Source: Cryptomeria japonica
Lineage: Eukaryota; Streptophyta; Pinopsida; Cupressales; Cupressaceae
Length of the DNA stretch: 64,000 nt
Assembly (NCBI RefSeq): GCF_030272615.1
Contig: NC_081414.1
Coordinates: forward strand, 524,886,137-524,950,136
Direction: 5' to 3'
Of the stretch, positions 56,274 to 64,000 are shown in pieces. Under the pieces are notes generated by a model that saw only the letters and a program-made list of their open reading frames with translations, searched no databases and had not been told where the DNA came from. The position numbers and the translations under genes were made by a program. Position 1 is the stretch's first letter. Every line of letters begins with the position of its first letter.

Positions 56274-57616
56274 GTGGCCTAGTGCACGGAAAAGCCAAAA
56301 TAAACAAAAAAATCAAAAAAGTCTAGAAAAAGAAAAAACAGAGAGTACAAATAAAAACAAATGGTGAAAACCTGGTAAACAGGCGCTCTTGTGAAAGCAC
56401 GGCTCCTCTATCTATCTCCATACCATTTTATCCATACAAACACAATCGGCCATCGCCTGACACTTAGCCCAAAATCCATTCAGGACATACTTAGTGTAGT
56501 CACTATCCTGATTTTGTCTATATATATCCTCTTACCACATCCCACCATGGCTTGGAAATCACTGTACATGATCATATCAAGAGGCACACTTAACTAGGGG
56601 CATTAACTTGTTCAAAAACTTGCAAACATTCAAGACATCACAACTATTGCAAAAACTCAGAAGCATGACATTCAGCACACAAAATTACGCTTCATTGCAA
56701 AAACCAAAACAAAACAATTCACAAAAATACCAAGGATGGATGATTTTCTGAAGTACTAAATGTTGCATTATCGCATAAAAATCTTGACTAGTTTTGCATT
56801 TTGAACTTTTTGAATTATTGGATTCTCTTCCTTGTCTCACTAAATGCTTCACAGCTAGAGTCAAGAGGAACTTCCAATATTTTCTTAGTCTTCTGTCTGG
56901 GAGGAGATCACTTGTACTGTGTGAACACATGCCTTGAGACGTGATACGTCGAATATCATTGAAGGCCTGATTCCACTTCACGCATACAAATGATCAAATC
57001 TTGTCTGTTTATGCAATACGCACTCAGGTCGTCCTGGTTCAATTATACGTTGACGCTTGTGCTATCTTGCAAAATAAAAAATCATGTAAATTTTTCTCAG
57101 GTCATTATGGTTCAATTATACCATTATGCTTGTATAAATTTTCAACATATCCTAAACAAATCAATGCTCAATGATGAAACCTACAAAGAAAGCAAATAAC
57201 ATATGGTTATATCGGATGGCAAATACAGAATGAGGGATGCTCCAAAAACATTAGTTGCATATCATTTTACAATTAGTTGCATATCATTTTACATGTTTGC
57301 ATATCATTTAAACATCATGGCATATCATTTAGGCATAGTTGCATATCATTTTAACATCTCATTTTCAAGATACATCTCACGGCATATAAAAGCATACATC
57401 CTGCATCATACATTACATCATATATTTAAGCATTACATCATCACATAAAATAACCCACATAACATGCATCCACATAAACACATCACATGATAAAAAATGG
57501 TGCCATATATATATATATATATATCTCAAAACTGATCCAAATGTACAAAATGTGTCAAAAACTGTGTCCAGTACAAAAGAATACAATGCTCAAAAATACA
57601 ACAGAGACCATGTCTC
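56274..57616 (+). other. Spacer between integrase and antisense gene
   Basis: Non-coding. It holds a short array of GCATATCATTT(A/T) (five copies, 57257-57353, 20-34 bases apart) and an (AT)n run at 57508-57524. The antisense transcript probably ends here, but I see no certain poly(A) signal. Confidence 0.55.
57257..57360 (+). repeat. GCATATCATTT short array
   Basis: Five copies of GCATATCATTT, three of them preceded by (T/A)(A/G)(G/T)T or followed by TACA/AACAT, between integrase and the antisense gene. Confidence 0.8.
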
Positions 57617-59543
57617 TCAGGTATGACTATCCCCTGACGGAGATGGTCTCGCTCCAGATGCACCCGCCCCTGGATCTCCAGGAGGGTCCTGTCTCGATGG
57701 CCCCATAACCCCTCGACTCTCAGACCGTGACCCAGTAGCTCGAGATCGGCTGGATCTCGACTGTGCAAAACTCTGTACTCGCTGGTCCCTGGGTACTACT
57801 GCCTCATAATGTCGCCTGTAATACTCTACCTCCTGGGCTCTCAGTGCCAGCTCTCTCAGGGTGTCTCTCATGGGACCACCCGCCGCTGCTCTCTGCATGC
57901 TGGCCACCACCTCCTCCGCTCATCCCCTCCACTCTATCTCGGTGTCTCGCTCAGTAGTCAACTGAGAAATCTGCCGCTGATAGGTCAAAATCTGTGCCTG
58001 CAGCTGCTGCACAGTAATCTGCAAGGTCCGTATCTAAGCATCCTCCATATGACCTGGCACTCGAACTCGTAACGGTACCTGTGCTGGAGGAACCCCTCCC
58101 ACTCGGCCTATCCTCGGTACTGGAGGTGGGAGTACATCCATCCTCCTCCTCTGTGCTGGTCGACTAGGCTCATCCTCACCCCCCACTGTGGCTAGCACCT
58201 CCCCCACTCTCCCCTCTCTACCGGCTCTGATAGCCAATCCACCTCTCCCCCTCTCTATCCTCCCCTGTCGCACTGCTCTCTCCACACCTCTACCACCTCG
58301 CCTCCCTCTAGCTCCTCTCCCTCGTCCATCCTCCATCATCCCCATCATCTCCATCATCTCCCCCATCTCCCTCCTCCCCATCTGAATCAAAGGCTGGCCT
58401 CATCTCCTCAGGATCAGAAATCCTAGCCATCGCTCCCGCAACAAAAAAATGAGCAAACTCATCTGTCATACCCGCATCCTGAATCTCCGGGGCATAGTTC
58501 CAAATCTGCCCGGCCAATCCCACAAACTCCTCCATTGCCATGACACTATCAATGGTCGGCCCCCAATCGGCCACATCCTGCTGCCGCCATGCATATAGGC
58601 ACGCTCCCTGAGGAATCTCTTGCTGGCGCCCGAACTGCCTCAAAACTCGGGTCACCACAAACCGCTCAATCACGAACGGGGTCCTCCCAATCAGATACCT
58701 AGTCATAAATACAAAGGGCATCTCCAGCCCATCCTCAGCCCACACCTCGCATCCTGTATACGGTCTCCAGGTGACCATATCAATATCATCAAAAACCCTC
58801 CTCCAATGCTCTAGTTTGCTCAACTTACGCTGGACAACTAGACCCCTGTATCCATAAGCATATGCTGCACCTACGGGCCTGTCCCTGTCGGCTAGTGGCC
58901 TCGCTACTGGAATATGCTCCCAGCACCATACCTGTAATAATGTCACGCCAGCTGACAAACTGCCATAACCGAGGTATACTACCTCATGCAAACTCCTGTA
59001 TAAATGAGCCAGCATAGCTGACCCCCATGCAAACCTCTGGCCCTGAGTGACCATCTCCTCCAAAACTAACCCCCATCCCACCGAGAATCCCTTTGACCTG
59101 CGATCAGGACAAAGGAATCCACCAATAAACCCTGCTAGAACGGATGGTAGTGGTGCATAGTCCAGGTCCAAAAACTCCTGCCATGGGATCTCATAACCAC
59201 AGACAGTATCATCCTGGAATATTCGGCACAGTGCCTTTGTGCCACCCTCCTCTGACTGCTCGTATGGTAGTAGTGCACCTACCATAGGAATGCGCAGAAT
59301 CCAGTAACAGTCCTCAAGTGTGACTGTCATCTCTCCAGTGACAAAATGGAAGGTGTTGATGTCGCTATGCCACCTCTCTGCCAAAGCTATCAAAAGCTCC
59401 CGGTTCATAGTGAACCGAGGCATATCCAGGAGAGAGGTCAATCCACATCTCTCAATAATATCCAGATCCGCCTGTGACAACCGCGGTATCAATGTCCACG
59501 GTCTGGGAAATCTCTCCCGTGACTGCACCACGCCCAATCGCTC
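57617..59543 (-). pseudogene. Antisense PMD (MAIN-like) protein, exon 2
   Basis: Begins after a good acceptor (TTTTGCTTGTTGACAG, 59544) and is open for 411 codons. It is a plant mobile domain (Pfam PMD, as in Arabidopsis MAIN/MAIL1): PRLSQADLDIIERCGL, ERWHSDINTFHFVTGEMTVT, LEDCYWILRIPM, VGWGLVLEEMVTQGQRFAWG, TLLQVWCWEHIPVARP, FDDIDMVTWRPY. MAIN-type proteins act in the nucleus in silencing and genome stability (family knowledge). An acidic GDD repeat ends the open part with a stop at 58310. Past a one-base frameshift, an Arg/Gly-rich tail and a coiled-coil-like segment (RTLQITVQQLQAQILTYQRQ) continue to TGA at 57617, interrupted by TAG near 58034 and TGA near 57930, both transition-compatible. 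So the core is intact and the tail is decayed in this copy. Confidence 0.85.
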
Positions 59544-59639
59544 CTGTCAACAAGCAAAACAAATCCAATATCAGTTTCCACATCAAAACAAAGATATCAA
59601 AATCAAACTTACATCAACAAACTTGAAACAATTTGCTCA

Positions 59640-59845
59640 TCTACATCAAAGTTCAAAATCCTATCATTTCATATCAACTTGTAAAACAACTCAAGTTCTC
59701 AAAAACCATATCAAAACTTGTAACACAACTCAAGTCTCCACAATCACATAAACTTGTAAAACAACTCAAGTTTTCCACCCATATCAGCTTGTAATACAAC
59801 TCAAGTTTCCAACCCATATCGGCTTGTAATACAACTCAGGCTTCA
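59640..59845 (-). repeat. CTTGTAA-ACAACTCAAGT tandem array
   Basis: Five imperfect copies of about 40 bp sharing CTTGTAA(A/T/C)ACAACTCA(A/G)G(T/C)T, each with a small ACTTG/CAAGT inverted repeat. Confidence 0.8.
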
Positions 59846-60039
59846 CACACATTGAACTTGAAATAGAACACGCAAATAAATCATATTTTGATTAACACAA
59901 CACATTGATATCTAAACATAACTTGGAAAATCGCAAATCAAAACAAGTTATACAAACATTCATATTGGATAAATCCATCACATCACGACAGGCAAAGCAC
60001 AACAAATTTTCAAATCGGCCCATCCTGCAAATTTTTTTC

Positions 60040-60500
60040 AGATGCGCTAAAATAGATATTCAATGCGCTAAAAACCTCCCACGCGCTAGGCTGTCTTTCC
60101 TACGCGCTATTCTATCTACCCTATGCGCTAGGTTAACCCTATGCGCTAATCTTTTCCCCCCATGCACCACCTAACCTACCCTATGCGCTAGACTCTATCT
60201 ACGCGCTAATCTATCCCTCCTAGACGCTACCTGTTTGGCCCTATGCGCTAGGTTAACCCTACACGCTAAAACCTCTTACCTATGTGAACCCGTGCGACCC
60301 CTATGCGCTAGGTCTACCCTACGCGCTAACCTGTTGACCCGACGCGCTACCCTACGGCTGCCATGCACTATTCTACCTATATGCGCTAACATATTTTTGC
60401 TATGCGCTATCCTATTTCTTTCAGACGCGACCCCTAAAATTAAACTTGATGCGCTACTCTAAACTTCGTATGCGCTAAACTACGCCCTAGACGCGCTAAA
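60040..60500 (-). repeat. TAGCGC motif array 3 (mirrored, in antisense intron)
   Basis: About 21 copies of (A/T)(C/T)GCGCTA on the plus strand, that is TAGCGC(A/G)T on the minus strand, spaced about 18-25 bases. Direction is opposite to arrays 1 and 2, so in each case the motif reads TAGCGC in the sense of the adjacent coding unit. Confidence 0.88.
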
Positions 60501-60585
60501 TCGTTAAACCCGAACTTTGAAATTCAAAACATGACTAAAAATGACAAAATAAAAAGTCACAAAAGGGTCAAAAACGTTGACTTAC

Positions 60586-60660
60586 TGGTGGTCCACACGC
60601 TGCAGGTCTCCGGTACCTCCGAACATGCTCGAAACGGTGTCTATGATAAGGAATAGGCAT
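60586..60660 (-). CDS. Antisense PMD gene, exon 1
   Basis: 25 codons from ATG 60660 (MPIPYHRHRFEHVRRYRR, basic), ending at a consensus donor GTAAGT on a codon boundary and joining exon 2 in frame (GPP then ERLGVV). It lies 75 bases downstream of a TATA box. The basic start could be a nuclear-type signal. Short, so its reality rests on the splice sites, the frame match and the promoter. Confidence 0.65.
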
Positions 60661-60734
60661 TTTCTCTCCAGAGCAAATTCTCTTTCTCCAAAGTCAACAA
60701 AGCACAAATGAATCTAAATCAAACCCTTTTCCCC

Positions 60735-60741
60735 TTTTATA
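60735..60741 (-). promoter_or_regulatory. TATA box of the antisense PMD gene
   Basis: The minus strand reads TCCTCCTATAAAAGGGG, 75 bases before the ATG. It is outside the LTRs, about 365 bases from the 3' LTR, so the antisense gene seems to have its own promoter. Confidence 0.65.
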
Positions 60742-61090
60742 GGAGGAAAATGAAATTAGGGTTGGCCAAATGGACCTGTAATATGGTTGCGGTCTCCCCT
60801 ATACCATAACATTTGTAACTTATCAGGAGATGAATCAATTTGCACACTTTTCACATACACGAAATCATACACATCATACGCAACTCCTCAAATTAAATCC
60901 AAAATTTTCAAAATATTGATTCATCTCCCGAGGGGGCGTCACCATCAAATATCGAATCTGGGGCATCACACATCAAATCAAATCTGGGGCACGACTGGCA
61001 AATCAAAAGAGCGACACAAAAATTGCAATTGATCATAAATCATGATAAGACATCATTTTCTTTGAAATAACATGTGCACACACATCACTT

Positions 61091-61105
61091 CAAAGAGGGG
61101 CAAAA
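61091..61105 (+). other. Polypurine tract of the Tat element
   Basis: CAAAGAGGGGCAAAA directly abuts the 3' LTR. Confidence 0.88.
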
Positions 61106-62589
61106 TGTAGACGTATAAAAATGACCATATTCCTAAATGAATATTTTATGTTCATTTCTCTATTTGATTAAATCCAATTTAATTAAATTATCCACATTCC
61201 TCAATTTAAATTAAGTAAATTACTCAATTTATTTCAATTAAATTCATTATACCCATTTAATGAATAAATCATTTTATTCAATTAAACCCCCCCTATCCAC
61301 TTTTAATTAAATTCAAATTTAATTAAATATTTATCCTAAATTGAATAAATCTAATTTATTTAATTTCCCCAAATTGCAACCAAATTGAATTAAATTATTT
61401 CAATTAAATCCTATTATCTCTCCATCCACTTGCAAAATCCCAAACCCTTTCTAATCCCTTCTAGAATCTTCTAATCACTTCTAATTAACCTAACCCCTCC
61501 TCTAAACTTTGTCACATCCCTAAGCAAAGGGAAGTCACTTCTCAAAACCCTCAAAGTCTTTGATAACCATTAAAGGCTTTCAACCTTCAACCACTAAATG
61601 GCTCAAAGTCTTTGATAACCATTGAAGGCTTCCAACCTTCAACCACTTAATCCCCAAAGTCTCCAATAACCATTAATGGTTAACTCAAACCCTCCTACAT
61701 GGTTAAAACATTTGTTTTGACTCAACCTTCATCCAACCCAAGGGTCTCATCAGGCCATTAATGCTTTGACCATGATTATCTCTTAATCATCTGCACAAAG
61801 AGTTATCCTTGGATTAACTCTTAATCGAGTGGGTAATCCTAACTTAGACTTGACCCTTAGCCTCTAGATAACCATGAGGTCTTCTCAGGCATTCAATGTC
61901 TCCAACCCCTTCTCTCAACCCAACCCTATGTTGACACTTGTCACCATTTCATTGGTGCCAATTACAAACATGGATCCCCAACTTTTAAACTCAACCCTTG
62001 ATTAAACCATTCAATCCTGACCATCCATTGCCCTATTCTTGTTATAAATAGACCTCTCATTCCTCCATAACAATCATCCTTCAAATTTGTAGCATCACAC
62101 TTATGCTCAAATACATTCAAGCTTTTTCATTTCATATATGCTCATCATTTAGCCTCTTTTAGATCAGGAATTAGACTAAATATGCATGTTTAGAATAATT
62201 TCTTTATCATTTTAGCTCAATCATAGACTAAATATAGTATGCTAGGATAGTATTCATACTAATCTTGTCATCTTATCATTTAGTTTATTGCATTTCTAGC
62301 ATTTCTAAGATCATACATAGCTTAACATACCTTTTACACTAAAAACTATCAGTGCATCCCTCGTTCTTGCATTTGCCATCCCTAAACCATTTTGCTCAGT
62401 GATCTGAGAGCAAAAACGTTGGTTTGAGGGACATTGTGAGATAAAGAACCATGGGACCCACCTTGGGAAGCTGAGTAATACGTTGTTACTCCATAGCTTG
62501 CACCAAGAAGTCCTATGTGTGTGTGTGGACTAGTTATTTTACAATATTTTCACATATTAAGTTTTATTAGCCCACTTTTCCTGCATACA
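61106..62589 (+). repeat. 3' LTR of the Tat element
   Basis: 1,484 bp, matching 44062-45545 with about 13 substitutions, nearly all transitions (C/T or G/A), and no indels. Followed by TSD GTATC. Confidence 0.95.
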
Positions 62590-62594
62590 GTATC

Positions 62595-62903
62595 TTTTTG
62601 AGTCAACATGGAAGAGACCAAAAAGAGATCTCAACACTTTGCATCATACCCAAGTCGACAACACAAGGCACATTTATGAACAATAACACATGTATGACAT
62701 AGATATGACATATAAAAGAATTGACATACAACTAGAAGAATGTCACAATGGATTCAGACTCTTTATTACCTTATACCAATGGAGTAACAAGGTTCATCCA
62801 AAGAGAACCTAACATAACAGAAAAACATGTCAAACAACGCATCACAAGGGAAACACATTACAAACAAGAAATACACAAAAGAGAATCCATGGAATGAATA
62901 AAG
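62595..62903 (-). other. Minus-strand element, 3' untranslated part
   Basis: Continues 43431-44056 across the Tat insertion; no ORF. Confidence 0.45.
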
Positions 62904-63260
62904 CTAGTCAAGTAAATCATTTGCCTCCCAATCTTGCTTAACATTATCTAGGGATGGTGGAAAAAATGCAAGAGGAGCCACTTCAAGCACATTAGATGGA
63001 GCTACTATAAGTTCCAAACACAAACCATGCTCTAAGGATGAATCACTTTGTTTGTCACTAAGAGCTAGGGTTAATGCTTTTGAAAAATGTGAAGATAACT
63101 CATGATTAGTTTCAACAAGATCATACATATCATCATAATCAGTATTGTTAGCATGAACATCATCATCATCATCATCATCCATATCATCTTCTAGATTAGT
63201 AAAAATGGGATCATTAACACGAAAATAAGTTGAACCATCATTTTTCTTAAGCTTTTTAAT
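62904..63260 (-). CDS. Acidic C-terminal fragment of an element ORF
   Basis: Open minus-strand frame from about 63260 with a possible ATG at 63182 (MDDDDDDDV), ending PSLDNVKQDWEANDLLD. Highly acidic, with no recognised domain. It lies upstream, in its own sense, of the purine tract and LTR at 43445-42280, so it is probably the decayed 3' end of the polyprotein of the minus-strand LTR element rather than a host gene. Confidence 0.4.
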   Translation of the reverse strand: MKKLKKNDGSTYFRVNDPIFTNLEDDMDDDDDDDVHANNTDYDDMYDLVETNHELSSHFSKALTLALSDKQSDSSLEHGLCLELIVAPSNVLEVAPLAFFPPSLDNVKQDWEANDLLD

Positions 63261-64000
63261 TTAGGTGATTTGAGTTGAACTTCCTCCCTAGGATTAGGTG
63301 AAGGCTAGACAAATGAGACCAAGTCAACATTTGGTGTCTTTGGGGAGGAAATAGTTTGGGAAGCAAGCTCACGAGCCTTAGCACAACATCTTCATTGGTG
63401 TTCTCTTGCATAATGATTCCTTTTAGTTTTAGTATAGGTGTTGGAGCTCAAAACTACAAGTAACCCAACCCTAAGAGGATGCAATTTTGGCCAACTTAAC
63501 AGAATGAACCTTTAAGGTTGCTAAATCCCTACTTATTTTAGCTCTGCTAGACCAAGGTGGGTATACCTTTTCACTGAGTACTTATTCTCTATTGTACTTA
63601 AGCAAATTAATGTTAAGATTTATCCTAAGGTAAATCTCAAATATGGCATTAAAAATGTGATGTGACTTGCTACTTCCTACTTCAAAAAGTTTTAAAAATG
63701 AAAGCTTCTTAATTGAAAATCTAAAAAATTATAAGGTTACAAGAATGTGTTTTAGACCAATGCCTTCTATGCCAATTGCGTGCAGAGTCTCATGGATTTA
63801 TTTTCTTATGTTTTCCTTGTTAGACAACAAAATTACCATCCACTATTAGTTTTTCCACACTTAGTGATTCAATTTTACCATGACAATTATCATATAGGCA
63901 ATTTTAGTATTTCCTAGAAAGAGGTTCATACAATAATCAATCAAATAATATCTCTTCTTGTTCACACCATATAATAATGTACTACTCTAAAAATGACAAA
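63261..64000. other. Right edge, unresolved
   Basis: Decayed sequence, perhaps more of the minus-strand element (63261-63450), then AT-rich DNA. The ORF at 63667-63849 has no recognised domain. Confidence 0.4.

Larger units (their letters stand above)
59544..60585 (-). other. Predicted intron of the antisense PMD gene
   Basis: Donor CCA/GTAAGT (60586/60585) and acceptor TTGACAG (59544); 1,042 nt; both exons meet at a codon boundary. It holds two repeat arrays (59640-59845 and 60040-60500). Since it is antisense to the genomic RNA it would not be removed from the sense transcript and so survives retrotransposition. Confidence 0.7.
44062..62589 (+). mobile_element. Tat-type Ty3/Gypsy retrotransposon with antisense gene
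   Basis: Complete 18.5-kb element: TSD GTATC (44057-44061 and 62590-62594), two 1,484-bp LTRs with about 13 differences by eye (0.9%), primer-binding site at 45550, purine tract at 61091. Order: LTR, 3.3-kb leader with TAGCGC arrays, small ORF, gag, protease, long linker, RT, RNase H, second (archaeal-type) RNase H, integrase, antisense PMD gene, purine tract, LTR. The second RNase H, absence of a chromodomain and an extra antisense ORF fit the Tat/Ogre-type lineage. All of gag-pol is one frame with 14 stops, so this copy cannot make a full polyprotein. Confidence 0.92.

Noticed and set aside
57763-58385. Plus-strand Pro/Leu-rich ORFs over the PMD tail
   Set aside because: Shadows of the antisense Arg/Gly-rich tail; no domain on the plus strand.
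44062-62589. Assembly duplication explaining the two 1.48-kb copies
   Set aside because: Both copies end exactly at LTR boundaries with a TSD, primer-binding site and purine tract in the right places, so they are LTRs.
62904-63182. Acidic ORF as a host gene
   Set aside because: Poly-Asp start and its position before a purine tract and LTR on the same strand suggest the end of an element polyprotein; kept only as a low-confidence fragment.

Overview
The window looks like intergenic and intronic DNA of a very large, retrotransposon-packed seed-plant genome. A conifer or other gymnosperm is my best guess, from the slow-decaying nested LTR elements, a 13.6-kb intron filled with transposons and the style of the element proteins. 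This is inference; no rRNA, tRNA or organelle marker is present to fix the taxon. I see one host gene, in three exons on the minus strand at 28638-28507, 28366-28000 and 14433-14226. It encodes a probably plastid-targeted RRM RNA-binding protein, and its last visible intron (27999-14434) is full of mobile elements. Almost everything else is nested mobile DNA.

Layout. 1-2595: gag of a Ty3/Gypsy family with unusually long LTRs (called GL here), a 61-bp perfect fold-back at its LTR end, and an older GL LTR fragment. 2650-8301: a chromovirus remnant, then a Ty1/Copia element (TSD TAAGC) with an internally inverted pol/LTR segment and a 2.75-kb GL solo LTR (TSD TGTTG) in its 3' LTR. 8798-10326: a hAT transposon with an 8-bp TSD. 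10335-14225: repeats, no gene recognised. 14226-28638: the RRM gene; its large intron holds a gypsy gag remnant and a Copia element (19270-27820) that is itself split by a 6.9-kb GL LTR (19386-26269, TSD AGTCT) carrying a decayed ORF of about 1,100 codons upstream of its TATA box. 29450-37489: a LINE RNase H remnant, then a Copia element (TSD CTAGT) whose only coding matter is a gag zinc knuckle fused to host-derived sequence, including a dynamin-related protein 1 fragment, split by a 4.1-kb GL solo LTR (TSD GTGGG). 38521-41725: a LINE with RT and RNase H. 42280-63260: parts of a minus-strand LTR element split by an 18.5-kb Tat-type Ty3/Gypsy element (44062-62589, TSD GTATC).

The Tat-type element is the youngest insertion whose age can be judged here (LTRs about 99% identical). 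It has a leader rich in a TAGCGC motif, a small ORF directly before gag, one uninterrupted gag-pol frame broken only by 14 stop codons, and an antisense gene between integrase and the 3' LTR. That gene has its own TATA box, a 25-codon first exon, a GT-AG intron and a plant mobile domain (PMD) protein. Its intron holds a second TAGCGC array in the mirrored orientation. This antisense unit and the ORF-bearing GL LTR are the two best candidates for undescribed biology.

Limits: all domain calls come from reading translations by eye. Boundaries backed by target-site duplications are firm to the base; others are approximate.
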